DNA from: Rhynchopus sp. YZ270_cl-10
Taxonomy: Eukaryota; Euglenozoa; Diplonemea; Diplonemida; Diplonemidae
Direction of reading: 5' to 3'
Length of the DNA: 64,000 nt
NCBI GenBank assembly: GCA_964035575.1
Contig: OZ037870.1
Coordinates: 992,001 to 1,056,000, forward strand
The notes under the pieces: model-generated
Database searches by the model: none
Told to the model about the DNA's origin: nothing
The model's input: the letters and a program-made list of their open reading frames with translations, nothing else
In this document: positions 10,674 to 20,447 of the stretch, piece by piece
How positions within the stretch are numbered: position 1 is the stretch's first letter
How the letters are laid out: every line of letters starts with the position of its first letter
Translations under genes and position numbers: made by a program

Positions 10674-10768
10674 CCTTGAAATGGATGAAGTGGCTGCATG
10701 GTTGGGGGTCCACCCGTGCACCGGTCATGCACCAAGGTACACTCATGATAGGGCTTTGTATTTCAAGT
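10674..10768 (+). repeat. Family B repeat, copy 2
   Basis: CTGCATGGTTGGGGGTCCACC, the hairpin GTGCACCGGTCATGCACC region, AAGGTACACT and GGGCTTTGTATTTCAAGTC are conserved. The 5' part is diverged (GAAATGGATGAAGTGG). Confidence 0.65.
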
Positions 10769-10783
10769 CAAAAAAATTTTTTT

Positions 10784-10862
10784 GGGGGTTCGATACCCCC
10801 CGCGGAGAACCAATGTCCTGCGTCCGCTGGTGTATAGTGAGGGGTTTGCACTTTCAACTTCT

Positions 10863-10870
<8 letters not shown>
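10784..10870 (+). repeat. Family C repeat with T-arm-like hairpin, copy 1
   Basis: GGGGGTTCGATACCCCC forms a five-pair stem with a TTCGATA loop, the shape and sequence of a tRNA T-arm (RNA polymerase III B box). It is followed by GCGGAGAACCA, GTGTATAGTGAGG, TTTGCACTTTCAACTTC and a long T run. It directly follows a family B copy. Confidence 0.6.
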
Positions 10871-10897
<27 letters not shown>

Positions 10898-11036
10898 GAA
10901 AACCCCCCTTCAAGGGGGGGAGATGGGAGGTAAGGTCAAGGTAGTCTCTTTCAGGACCTTCCTTTTGATTCAACTTTTCAACTTTTTTCACTGATTTTTT
11001 TTTTCCCTGTTTATATCTGGGCTACTCTGTGTTGAC
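10871..11036 (+). other. Poly-T tract and short gene-free flank
   Basis: A T run of about 27 bases is followed by CCCCCTTCAAGGGGGG, a small hairpin, and T-rich sequence. No gene seen. Confidence 0.5.
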
Positions 11037-11038
11037 TA

Positions 11039-11977
11039 CAGTCCCGCCTATTATTAATAACGTTTTATTTTATAAAATCCTAATTAGTGACGTTCTAATT
11101 TATAAAGTCGTGAATTAATTTATTTTTCGGGGGAATACTAATAAGTTATTGAATTTATTTTCCCCGGCGGAGCCGAAATTTTTTTTTGCCTGCACAAGTG
11201 ACGACGGGGTTTGTGTGGGTTCTGTTGGAGGAATATGTGGAAAAGGAGGTGTGTAATCAGTGATACACGGAAGTAAAAAACGGTGCGTACGCGCATGCCG
11301 TTCGCCTCCATATGGTCTATTTATGGTCTATTTCACCCACGAGATGAAAAGACCTGGACACCAGGAGTCGGTTACACCGAGGCGTGTCCCGCCTCGTCTT
11401 CACCACCATCCCCCTCGCAAGCGACGCAAATCGATTGGCTGTTATGGCCCAGCCGAACTTGCGGGTATTCCCGTAAGGTTGAGAAACCTCTTCAGCTCCT
11501 CGGGGTTCACAAGAGCCTTGGGTGAAGTACGAACCGCTCTCTTTTTGTGGGTGTTGTACTTGGAGATGGTGGGAGCAGGAATATGGCGTCCTGGGTGAGC
11601 GTCATTCCACCACGCCATCACATCAGCGTGCGGTCTGTCATCAGTGCCTGCGTCCGCCGATGAACGGTGAGGCGCTGGCACTTTCAACTTCTCTGTCATC
11701 CGCCATGTCGTTGTCTGTGATGGTGACAATCTCCGGGGCAGTGAGGACAGCCTGCTGTCATTTTTTTGTTCATTCCGTGGTGGAGACAGACATGATGATC
11801 GAAAATGAGAGAAAGATGCAGAGAGTCTGGTAGAGATTTAGACTGGGATTTGGGTGGGCAAGCTGTAATTTATAAAATCTTAATTAGCGACGTTCTAATT
11901 TATAAAGTCGCTAATTAAATATTTTCAGATTTGGTCGAATTTATAAATTAGAAATTCACTAATTAGAGGCGGGACTG
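11039..11977. mobile_element. pogo/Tc1-like DNA transposon remnant, TA TSD
   Basis: The left end is CAGTCCCGCCT and the right end its exact inverse, with TA at 11037-11038 and 11978-11979. CAGT ends at a TA target are typical of pogo/Tigger-type elements. Both ends carry subterminal units built on AATTAG, GACGTTCTAATTTATAAAG. On the minus strand at 11729-11442 a frame includes VMAWWNDAHPGRHIPAPTIS, which has the feel of a CENP-B-type helix-turn-helix; this is a weak match. A family C copy lies inside (11640-11697). The element is too short for a full transposase. Confidence 0.7.
11640..11697 (+). repeat. Family C repeat, copy 2
   Basis: CAGTGCCTGCGTCCGCCGATG, AACGGTGAGGCG, GGCACTTTCAACTTCTC. 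It lies inside the transposon at 11039-11977 and lacks the T-arm-like leader. It also contributes to a minus-strand frame there, so it may be an old insertion. Confidence 0.55.
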
Positions 11978-11999
11978 TATTTCTTTTTTTTTAAAAAGG

Positions 12000-12342
12000 G
12001 AAAGCGACAAATATGGACATCAGTCCACATTGCTGTACACATTGTCATTTCCCCTTTATTGTGTGTGATACCTGCGTCTGAGGCTTTTGCTCCTCCCAAC
12101 TTTTGTTTTTTGTTTTTGTTTTTTGTGACGTCTTGTGGTTGCCGTTTTGTCTGTATCTCTTACGGCCAATAACTGATACAACATCAACAAAAGAAAGCTA
12201 ATAAAAGCACACATACATAACAACTTCGTATTGCCTCCCCCCCCTCCCAAATGTGTTTCGAATGTACAAAAAAAAAAAAAAAAGCAAAAAAAGGGGCATA
12301 AAGGAGAAAAAAAGGGGGCATTTTTTTTTCTTTGTTTTCTTT
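12000..12342. other. No gene seen
   Basis: Low-complexity T/C and A-rich sequence between the pogo-like element and the exon-like fragment. Nothing was recognised apart from a T-rich run ending in TTTTCTTTAG at about 12342, which could be a splice acceptor. Confidence 0.4.
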
Positions 12343-12611
12343 AGCGACTCAGGGTTTGTGCTTCATTATAGCCTCTCGTACCTGCGAAATGGGCAGAGGA
12401 CCCCAACCGGGTCGTACATCAGGATTCATGTCTCTGTGTTCGCAAATGATTCCCCCGTTCATCCGGGTGAGTGGAAGCTAATCATGCACGACGAAGCCAT
12501 CCGCTACTGCATCCCCTCGTGGGGGACGAAGTCAAAAAACTATGGACCTCCTTCATGGTTGCCTTCGATTCTTTATGTATCAGGAAGCGGGAGTAGCACA
12601 TATCAGATGTA
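12343..12611 (+). pseudogene. Exon-like coding fragment of unknown gene
   Basis: After the possible acceptor TTTTCTTTAG an open frame of 88 codons has ordinary protein-like composition, unlike its surroundings: it includes HYSLSYLRNGQRTPTGSYIR, HPGEWKLIMHDEA and GPPSWLPSILYVSGSG. Its TAA stop (12610-12612) falls within the GATGTAAACC start of a family B repeat, so the original 3' end seems replaced by the repeat. No upstream exon with a start codon was found. It may be a captured exon or gene relic; family unknown. Confidence 0.35.
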
Positions 12612-12722
12612 AACCTCGAAATGGATTGTAGGACTGCATGGTTGGGGTGTCCACCCCCCGGTAAAGCCGGTCATCTACCAAAGGTACACTGTTCACGAGA
12701 GGGCTTTGTATTTCAAGTCAAC
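12606..12722 (+). repeat. Family B repeat, copy 3 (best full-length copy)
   Basis: The complete unit reads GATGTAAACCTCGAAATGG, ATTGTAGGACTGCATGG, GGGGTGTCCACCCC (hairpin), CCGGTAAAGCCGG (hairpin), TACCAAAGGTA (hairpin), CTGTTCACGAGAGGGC and TTTGTATTTCAAGTCAAC. The 52691 copy is nearly identical. Confidence 0.75.
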
Positions 12723-13084
12723 CCCAGACCATCCTCAAACCCCCTTCTTGAACACCCCCTTCAATCACCACCTCCAGGTGTCCTAAGGGAACACAGCAAC
12801 TAACTTTAAAAAAAACACACAAAAACCTTCGTGTTTTTTTTATATTCTACTTTACATTTTCTCGCATTCTACTGAACAAAACCCCCCGCATTCTTTTTTT
12901 TCTTCTGTAAGAGAAGAACCTACCTTTTGGAAATAAAAGCTTGACAACAACACACACGCTTATCTGAACACACTCGAGGCGAGTTTTTCGTAGTCGCTTT
13001 TTTTTTTCTTCTCTCTTATCTCCCACTTGGAGCTTTTTTCTTTTTCCTTTTTCTTTTTTTTTTCAAAACTTTAAAATTACATTC
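12723..13084 (+). other. Intergenic 5' flank of the zinc-finger gene
   Basis: Pyrimidine-rich sequence with long T/C tracts leads up to ATG 13085. No repeat family was recognised. One or more of the AGs after the tracts probably serve as acceptors, but I cannot choose between them. Confidence 0.4.
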
Positions 13085-14284
13085 ATGAGCGGTCTTGAGA
13101 TGGGTGAGGATGCGAACGCTATGGTGGATATTTTGACGATGGAGACTCTTCTGGATGATGCACCAGAGTTGGAGGGGAGCTCGAGCTCTAGCTCGACCTT
13201 TAGCGGGAGTGGGAGTGAGCTGACGAGTGAGCAGCTTGCATTGATCCGTGGCATGAAGCATAAGAAGACGAAGAAGATCATCAAGCAGGTGATCCGTGAG
13301 GGTGCCGTCCTGACTGCCTCCCCCTGCCAGCACAACGAATGGGACAACGTCCGCATCAAGAAGGGCAACCACAGCCTCCGCTGCCGCCTCTGCCAGAAGC
13401 AGTGGAAGGTGCACCACTCCTTCTTCACCCGCTGCGGCGCATTCCTCAAAGGAAAATGCGACCTCGGGAGCAGCTGCCAGAACGTCCACGTCTACCAATA
13501 CAAGGAGGGTCTCAAGGAGCGCCGTGGACGCTTTGGTGACCAGGTCCTCTCAGGTGTTCCCGGGAAGATCCTCGATGCGCACGGCATGAAGGACAAGGAG
13601 GAGAGCGATGAGGAGGAGAAGCCTGTCGCGCATGCACACCCACACAGCACGGCGACCAGCACGCCGAGCACATCGTCGTTGGCGGACTCTAGTACCGGAG
13701 GGAACGCGACGTCGCCGGTGGTGATGCCGTTTATGTTCAACGGACAGCAGGCACAGCCTGGCATCCAGAGCCCCACGCAGCTGCTGCAGAGTGCGGCGAC
13801 GATTGCAGCAGCGACTGGTGTCGATGTGGGGACAATCATCGCAGTGTCGCAGCTCAACCAGCTGAACCAGATCACGCAGATCAACCAGATGAAGCAGCTG
13901 TCGGAGTACCTGGCAGGAGCGGGCGCTGCGTCTGCAGCTGGTGTCGACGCGCAGGGTGGGTTGATGGCGCTTCTGGCGCAGCAGCAACAGGCGCAGGCGC
14001 AGGCGCAGGCGCAGGCGCAGGCGCAGGCACAGGCACAGGCACAGCAGCAGCAACAGCAGCATGCCCATCCGCAGGTGGCGCAGCGCCAGCAGGCCTCCCC
14101 CGCCAATGCGGCCGCAATGAACCACCTTGTGTCCCAAATGGCAGCCCTCCAAGCAGGCACCGCAGGCAACATGCAAGCCATGCACGCACAGGGTGTCCCC
14201 GCACAGGGCATGCAGGGTATGCAGGGGATGATGAACATGCAGGCACAGCAGCAGGCTCAGCAGGCGCAGGCATTGAGAGTGCTC

Positions 14285-14317
<33 letters not shown>

Positions 14318-14692
14318 GGTATGAGTTTTTGACGCTTTGATGGGGCGATTTCTAAAATAAGGAATCATGACATCACTGTACAGACCAGGCTCTCCGTACT
14401 CCTGGGTTGTTTGGGATTGTTGCAAAACCGCGTTATTTTTGTTAGGACTCAACTTCCGTGGCCGTTTACCGCGTTTTGTTTTGTTTTTAGATTATCAAAA
14501 TGAATGAAATGTTCTACAACACAACCCACAGCCGCCGCTGCGCAGATGGCAATGAACATGCCTTCAGGGGTTCCCCAGCAGATGCCTGCACAGAACGCAC
14601 AGATGCAGAACGCGCTTGCTTCCCAACAGCTTGCCATGCTCCAGATGATGTACCAGAATGCCGGAGCACAGGGCAACACAAGCCCAAAGTGA
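13085..14692 (+). CDS. CCCH zinc-finger protein with Gln-rich C-terminus; one intron
   Basis: Exons 13085-14318 and 14532-14692 join in phase 1 (donor GTATGAG after the last CAA codon, acceptor CAACCCACAG) to give 464 residues. The second exon continues the Gln/Met/Ala-rich composition (MAMNMPSGVPQQMPAQ), which supports the join; reading through the donor would end the protein at GMSF. A cysteine pair pattern CQHNEWDNVRIKKGNHSLRC...C lies around residues 81-104. A canonical C-x7-C-x5-C-x3-H finger, CGAFLKGKCDLGSSCQNVH, follows at about 118-136. CCCH fingers bind RNA, and in Euglenozoa such proteins commonly control mRNA fate after transcription. QAQAQA and QQQQ runs at about 300-325 and 395-411 are coded by a mixed CAG/GCG tandem repeat. 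Confidence 0.75.
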
Positions 14693-15596
14693 TGGGACAA
14701 CAAGCATTTTTTTTTTTTAAGAAAAAAAATTAAACGGGGTGTACCTCATAAGCAAACCCAAAAAGAAGAAAATAAAAATAACTGAAAACTATTATAAACG
14801 GATGCGCGCCCTCCTCCAAAAGGAGGTGCTGCAATAACTATAACCCCCAAAAAATTATCTCCAAATTTCCCTTTTCCCCCCATTTATGATTTTACTTTTT
14901 TTTCTGATGCATGGGTTGGATTAACGCCGACGCATCAATCCTTTCTTTTTTGCTTTTTTGCAGGAGGTTTTCAAAACAAGAAACCTCGTGCATTTTTTTT
15001 TCTTTCTGTCCGAGTGAGTGACTTTCTTTTTAAAAAATTGAAACTATATGAGCATATTGTCTCGCTCAATAAGCAGCAAAAAAATAATAATAACGGGGCA
15101 CCCATATTGGAGTGCACCATTGGTAAGCAATGGTATTTCAATGATAATATAGGTGAGTGACGACACCTCCCCTTTTTTTGCCAGTTGTGTGTACGTTTAG
15201 GAAAAGGCAACTTTCCTATTAAGCCCGCCGACTCCATTTTCTTAGAGCTTCCAGGACCGTGCATGCTCCGTTCTCTAAAAAGGAATGGTAAAAAAAGTTT
15301 TCAAAAAAAAAAAAAAAACGGAAAAACGAAAAGACGAAATGGTCTTTAGTTCTGCTCTTTCTCTCGTATTAAAAAATTTTTTTTTGTTTTTTTTTCCCTT
15401 TTCGAGAGCCAGTGTCAGAGAGAAACTAACTATTTCTACCCTGCACACTGGGGGGGTTAGTACTGTTCCCCCCCTATTCTCTCCCAAATTCCCCTCCTCG
15501 ACAGTGGTATCCAATGCTCGTAGGTGCTTGCTGCAAATCTACAAACTCTTTTTTTTTTTTGGAGGGGGGTTTGTTTGTTTCCCCACAGAATAAAAA
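14693..15596. other. No gene seen
   Basis: A/T-rich 3' flank of the zinc-finger gene with many T runs. No coding region or named repeat was recognised. Confidence 0.5.
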
Positions 15597-15690
15597 GTGC
15601 ATGCGTCCCAAAGGCGTTTTTTTTTTTTGCACTATCAACTTCACCTTTTTGTGAAGGCGACAATGCTTAGGTTCATCTTATAAACTTTTT
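15597..15690 (+). repeat. Family C copy 3 followed directly by family A copy 2
   Basis: C part: GTGCATGCGTCCCAAAGGCG, T run, GCACTATCAACTTCACC; GTGC pairs with GCAC. A part: GGCGACAATGCTTAGG, TTCATCTTATAAACTTTT. The two modules are only a few bases apart. Confidence 0.6.
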
Positions 15691-16351
15691 CTTTTTTCCT
15701 TTTTGATGTGTGTGAGACACATTAAATTTTATATGTTTTGGGATGTACAGTGGTTAAACAAAAGTTTACACCTGATGGGATTGAAATCGATGGCGGAAAT
15801 TACTTTAGGTGGAATTTTTCTTAGGCGGAACTTTGTTTAACCACTGTATCGTTGAATGTATCCTTTTTTTGTGTGCTTTCTCGAATGGAAAACATATGAA
15901 ATTGAATGAAGTTTGCTTTACAAGGTGACTGAACATGAGGTTCAGATTCAGGTTCAAATTCATCAGTCAAACTTTCTCTCCCTTTTTTTTTTGCGGAATA
16001 TGCGAGCAAAGTGATTTTAGAGAACATGTACCTTCCTATATACACTCCTATGGAAAAGAAAAAAAAGAAACGTGGTGCTCACTTCAAAACAAAAGCAAGA
16101 GGGTTTTTGTTGTCTCCCTTCGCCCCCCAAAAAAAAAAACACAAAATCCTCTTCTTTTTTGTTTTTGATTGTTTTTGGTTGAGCAGGGTTTCTTTTTGTC
16201 CTTTAGGTGGTGCAAAAAAAGGTCATGTGGCTTTCCTCTTCGCTGTTCGCTGTGGTTTTCCTCCCGCATTCCTTTCCCCACTTTCCCCTCCCTTTGTTCA
16301 GGTGACCATACTAAGCGTGCCTGAGCTTCGTCACACGAACTTTTAAAAAAA
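15691..16351. other. No gene seen
   Basis: A/T-rich sequence with a possible diverged family A copy near 15924-15962 (AGGTGACTGAACATGAGG ... GGTTCAAATTCATC). A GGCGGAA...TTAGGCGGAA doublet is flanked by TTAAACAAAG/CTTTGTTTAA near 15756-15842. No supported coding region. Confidence 0.4.
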
Positions 16352-16475
16352 AATTCATTGGGTTGTGGATGATCTGCATCTATACCTTTGAAATTCATTA
16401 GGCCCCCTTCGGGTGACATTTGCTGTGCAAAACCCGTCCTCGGGCAGATGGTTTCCTATACAAACCTTAAGGAGA
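16352..16475 (+). repeat. Family D structured repeat, copy 1
   Basis: GATGATCTGCATCTATACC, TTTGAAATTCATTAG, CCCTTCGGG (TTCG-loop hairpin), GACATTTG and AACCCGTCCTCGGGCAGATGG. Closest to the copy in the nudC intron at 44750. Confidence 0.6.
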
Positions 16476-16489
16476 AACTCTGAAACCCA

Positions 16490-16545
16490 TGACACAAAGG
16501 GGTTTCGATAATCCCCCCCAGAGGCGTTTTGCACATCATTCACTT
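16490..16545 (+). repeat. Family C repeat, copy 4 (short)
   Basis: GGGGTTTCGATAATCCCC is T-arm-like. It is followed by CAGAGGCGTTTTGCACATC. Shorter than copies 1 and 10. Confidence 0.5.
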
Positions 16546-16640
16546 TGCCCCCTTTTTTTTGACATTATCTCGAACATCATTATGATGTGACGAGGAAAGT
16601 AACTCCCGGCAACAGGAGCGTGAAAAAGAAAAAAAAATAA

Positions 16641-16712
16641 TTGGCAGTTGAGATTTGCACAAACTGTGGCAACACTACCGAGGCAACTACACTACTCCAA
16701 CAATTTATCAAA
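16641..16712 (+). repeat. Family E repeat, copy 1
   Basis: GAGATTTGCACAAACTGTGG, CAACACTACCGAGGCAACTA, CACTACTCCAACAATTTATC. Copies 2 and 3 are at 17628 and 20034, at over 90% identity by eye. Origin unknown. Confidence 0.65.
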
Positions 16713-17290
16713 AACAAAAACTCCTTGTGGAAAAGACGCATAAGGAAATATGCATCTATTGATTGTTTTCTTCTGGTGGACAAAACTCCATCTTTTTTGA
16801 TTGAAAATACTATCTTAATCATTTTCTCTTCTTCTTTGTTCCCTGAGAAAGGTAACCTTTTTTTTAAAAGGATGACGAGAGGCTTCTTTTTTATTTTCTT
16901 TTTTTTTTTAAAGTCGGCAAAACAAGCATTGATACCTACTATCAAGGGGCGGGAGGGAAAAGAGGGGGGGGTTCAGTCCTCACTCAAGGGGTGGGAGGGA
17001 AATGGATTACCTTTTTTTATTTTTAAAAAATATGCCTAAGTACAAACGAGAGACCCATCTTGTCACAAAAAAAAAGGTAAGAGCGAAACCTGGACAGTGC
17101 AGACTGCTTGCGTATCTACGCGAATTCAACAGATCATCAAAAAAAAATTTTTTTTTCTTTTCTATATTTTTCTCCTTATTTTCTTGAACCTCCTACTTTT
17201 TTTTTACTGTGTTTTAACCCCCATTCTCTACCTTCTTTGCGCAAAACCCCCCCTCCTCCTCCCCATCCCTCTCCCCCTCTTTTTCTTTCA
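16713..17290. other. No gene seen
   Basis: A/T-rich with T, A and G runs and several short frames of low-complexity composition. No feature supported. Confidence 0.5.
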
Positions 17291-17412
17291 AGGTGACTAA
17301 GCATGTTTAGTTTCATCTTTTTTATTTTATTTCCCCCCCCCCCGCGGAGAACCAGTGCCCTGCGTCGTGCCGATGAACGGTGAGGCGTTTTGCACTTTCA
17401 ACTTCTCTTTTT
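17291..17412 (+). repeat. Family A copy 3 followed by family C copy 5
   Basis: A part: AGGTGACTAAGCATGTTTAG, TTTCATCTTTT. After a C run comes the C part: CGCGGAGAACCAGTGCCCTG, CGTCGTGCCGATGAACGG, TGAGGCGTTTTGCAC, TTTCAACTTCTC and a T run. Confidence 0.6.
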
Positions 17413-17627
17413 TTTTTTGTTCTCGTCGCGCAAATTACACTATCCCGTTTTTTTTTTTCCCTTTTTTTTGAAACGATCAAAGAAGGAATCTGTTTGTTTT
17501 TTTTTTTTTTTTGCTCCCCCACCCCCCCCTTACACCTACCCATTTCCCTACCCCACTTTGAAGAAGGCTGAGTAACATCCTAGCAATTTTTGGGAATAGA
17601 GAAAAAGAGAAGAAGAAAAAAAATGGA

Positions 17628-17697
17628 CAGTAGAGATTTGCACAACTGTGGCAACACAACCGAGGCAACTTACACTACTCCAACAATTTATCAAAAA
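17628..17697 (+). repeat. Family E repeat, copy 2
   Basis: GAGATTTGCACAACTGTGG, CAACACAACCGAGGCAACTT, ACACTACTCCAACAATTTATC, then an A run. Confidence 0.65.
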
Positions 17698-17902
17698 AAA
17701 AAAAAAACAAACAAAAAAGGAAAACGGACATCCCAGTAATGACACAGACGGAAGTAACCAGCTACTCCAAACGATAGAGAGACTAGGACAGTACAGACAC
17801 ATCCTGTATTCTTACCCCCCCTCTCCCCACCCCTCTCCCCACCCTCTTTTACAACACTAATCAATAAACAGAGCACAAAGCACTTTCAAAATAATAAAAC
17901 AG

Positions 17903-18403
17903 TGTATTAGTGAAGCACACTCTAGGGCTATGCTGCACGCGCACGGCCGTACGTACGCGTACGCCGCACGTACGCCGTGCGCACTTTTTGAAAATTTGCG
18001 GCGCACGCGTGCGCACGGCCCTCATTCAACGTAGGAAGCCTAGCTCCTATACGTTACCCTTTGTTGTACTGTACCAGCCCCTATGCGCAGGGGGTTATCC
18101 CGGATTACAGCGCACTTCGAGAAAGGCGGAGAAACGCGTCTCACCCTCCTCTGATCGACGTCATGCGTCGGTTGCCGCCGCAGGCGGAGTGCAACAGGTG
18201 CCCCAACGGGCCAAAGTCTCGGGGGTTTTGCCGGATATTTTTTCATCCTTCACAATAAGTACTGCCGTACATACTGCCGTACATACTGCCGTGCATACTG
18301 CCGTGCGCACGCCGTGCGCCGTGCGCACTTTCTCAGAATTTGCTGCGCACGCGTGCGCGTGCAGCATAGCTCTAGGGTGGCTACACATAATACAACCAAG
18401 TTT
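17903..18403 (+). repeat. Family G repeat, copy 1, split by a transposon
   Basis: The left part is TGTATTAGTGAAGCACACTC followed by TAGG. The right part resumes at 18371 with TCTAGGGTGGCTACACATA and ATACAACCAAG. TGTATTAGTG can pair with the TAATACA end, as in the uninterrupted copy at 19346. The insert is the element at 17927-18370. Confidence 0.7.
17927..18370. mobile_element. DNA transposon with 6-bp TSD, CG-rich subterminal arrays
   Basis: The ends are GCTATGCTGCACGCGCACG and its exact inverse (19 bp). TCTAGG is duplicated at 17921-17926 and 18371-18376. The uninterrupted family G copy at 19346 shows the empty site ACTCTAGGGTGG with only one TCTAGG. Near both ends there are arrays built from GTACGCCGTGCGCAC and TACTGCCGTACA units. 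The centre is unique and not coding. 6-bp duplications are shared by the elements at 24256 and 29781. Confidence 0.85.
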
Positions 18404-19011
18404 TTCAAAAAAAAAAAAAAAAAAACATTTTCAAATACTCCTCTTGAGGGGACAAAAAAGTGTTTGTTTTTTTTTTCAAAGATTGCGCGACGTAAAACAC
18501 AAAAGAGGTATACTGACTTCCTAAGAATTATCTGGATTAAAAAAAGCCTCAAAAAAAACCTCCCCTTGTCGCACCGGAATATGCAAATGGGATTCAATAG
18601 TGCGATTAAAAAAAAAAAAAATTATAGAGACTTCTGGCCGGTCGTGGTTTTGAAAATTCCATTATTTAGCCCCGTGCCCGCATCTGTCGTACTTTTTGAG
18701 TTTGTAATATATCCTGTCGGCAAGTTCCCCCCCCATCCCTCCCCCTTTTGGTGATATTCTTTTAGAAAAAAATAAGACTTGATACATTACAGCGTGAGCA
18801 TGAAGAAGAAATTCGGCAGGGAAAACCCCCCCCGCAAACCAAATCAATCATACTTTTATTTCACTAACATATGCTTTTATTAGTATTTTTGAAAAAAGAA
18901 AAAAGAAGAAAAAAACAACACAAAAAACAGAGCGCATAACACAAAACGTTTTGGGTGGTTTGATAGTCAGGTCACTGTACCTGTCAATGTTTCCACCCTG
19001 AAATTAATTGA
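18404..19011. other. No gene seen
   Basis: A/T-rich intergenic sequence with A and C runs. No repeat family or gene was recognised. Confidence 0.5.
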
Positions 19012-19019
19012 TAACTTTT

Positions 19020-19317
19020 CAGGCACTCCGCTAGGTACTAAAGTTCTGTTGATTGTCAACAGAACTTTTTGAAAATGGGGAAAAAAAGAAAAAAAAAAAA
19101 AGTTCTGCTGAGTGGTTCAGACCCGTTCTACCTGTCAAAAAAGCTCAGGAGAAGAAGATATGGAGAGGTGAGTGCTCAAACGCCCCAAAAAAGTCAAAAT
19201 CGGGCGTTGGTAAAAAAAAAAGTTGCGTACCGTGCGCCTGCGGCGCAAGCATGTACCCCACCAACGTGGACCATCAACAGAATATTTTCAAAATCGGAAA
19301 TCCTAGCGGAGAGCCTG
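19020..19317. mobile_element. hAT-like MITE, internally deleted relative of the 5953 element
   Basis: The ends are CAGGCACTCCGCTAGG and the inverse of CAGGCTCTCCGCTAGG. The 8-bp duplication TAACTTTT lies at 19012-19019 and 19318-19325. Its whole length matches the two ends of the 5953-7310 element, in the opposite orientation: one end carries GTTCTGTTGATTGTCAACAG and the other the GCGCCTGCGGCGCAAGCATG segment. It is therefore a 298-bp deletion derivative. Confidence 0.9.
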
Positions 19318-19345
19318 TAACTTTTTCAAAAAAAAAAAAAAAAAA

Positions 19346-19395
19346 ACTAGTGGAGCACACTCTAGGGTGGCTACACTAATACAACCAAGTTTTCA
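19346..19395 (+). repeat. Family G repeat, copy 2 (uninterrupted)
   Basis: ACTAGTGGAGCACACTCTAGG, GTGGCTACACTAATACAACC. It gives the empty-site sequence for the insertion at 17927. TTAGTG...CACTAA-type pairing closes the unit as a hairpin. Confidence 0.65.
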
Positions 19396-19451
19396 AAAAA
19401 AAAAGAAGGAAGTGTTCTTCTGGGTTGAGGGGTTCTGTGCTATGCATTATG

Positions 19452-19490
19452 AGGTGACTGAACATAAAGAGACTTAAGTTCATCTTAGAA
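19452..19490 (+). repeat. Family A repeat, copy 4
   Basis: AGGTGACTGAACATAAAGAG, ACTTAAGTTCATCTTAG. The stem is weaker than in the copies at 1430 and 46635. Confidence 0.5.
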
Positions 19491-19597
19491 AGGGTTCATT
19501 TTTCTTTCTTTTTTCAAATTGACAAAAGGAACTATCTTTACAGCACGCCCCGAAGCCACGTCATACTTGGCAGCATTTCGAATTATACGAAAAAAAT

Positions 19598-19645
19598 AGT
19601 GGATCACATCCTCGGGTGTCGTACACTAATGCGACCAAATCAAAA
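19598..19645 (+). repeat. Family G repeat, copy 3 (diverged)
   Basis: ATAGTGGATCACATCCTCGG, GTGTCGTACACTAATGCGACC. The same layout as copy 2 with several substitutions. Confidence 0.55.
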
Positions 19646-20033
19646 ATATTTTTAAAACGCTCTGGATATATTTTTTTTTGTTTGTATTTTCCTCTTTAAC
19701 TTTATCTTTACGTCCTCCAGTACCCGCAACCCTGGGTATTGTTTCGAGGTCCTTTTTTTTGCTTTAACTTCAAACCATTTTCTTTTAGTTTGTTTACATA
19801 GTGCCATTCTTAATAAGGTAATGGCCATTATTTGTATCTTTATTTTTATTTACTTTTTGTTTGTCCTTTATATGGTCTCCATACACTGGAAACCAGTGCC
19901 TTTATGAATAGGCTTGTCTGAACACTATCCACTTATTTCCCCCTTCTTCTGTTTGTAATAAAAGGGTGGTGGAAGAGGCAGGCATCCGTCTATGCCCATC
20001 TTCTTATTAACTATTGAATTTTTTTAAAAAAAT
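19646..20033. other. No gene seen
   Basis: T-rich sequence without recognised repeat or coding region. Confidence 0.5.
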
Positions 20034-20106
20034 GCGGTGGAGATTTTGCACAACTGTGGCAACACAACCGAGGCAACTACACTACTCCAATAATTTATCA
20101 AAAAGC
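20034..20106 (+). repeat. Family E repeat, copy 3
   Basis: GAGATTTTGCACAACTGTGG, CAACACAACCGAGGCAACTA, CACTACTCCAATAATTTATC. Confidence 0.65.
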
Positions 20107-20361
20107 AATTAGAAAAACCCCTTACTGGGAAACAAATACAACAAAAAAGACAAATCACACTTTTTTTTTTGTTTTTTTTGTTTTTGAAAGTATATGAATT
20201 TGTTTTTTTTGTTTTTTTTTTACAACTTCTTTTTTTCAACCCTCTTAGGGAGGGGGATTGTCGTTACCAAAAAAACAAAACGTAGAGCTTATTTATCAAC
20301 TCCCCCATCCCGATTTTCCACCTTGCTGCCAGCCGCTCTTTTGGCGCAACACACCTTTTTG

Positions 20362-20403
20362 AGGTGACCTATTCACAGAGAGACTTATTTTCATCTTTCA
20401 AAC

Positions 20404-20441
<38 letters not shown>
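20362..20441 (+). repeat. Family A repeat copy 5 and adjoining (TC)n microsatellite
   Basis: AGGTGACCTATTCACAGAG and AGACTTATTTTCATCTTTC are family A. About 17 TC units follow at 20407-20440, then a T run. Confidence 0.5.

Positions 20442-20447
<6 letters not shown>

Noticed and set aside
13492-14452. Minus-strand frames of 248 and 300 codons opposite the zinc-finger gene
   Set aside because: Cys/Ala and Leu/Arg-rich shadows of the CAG/GCG repeat on the coding strand.
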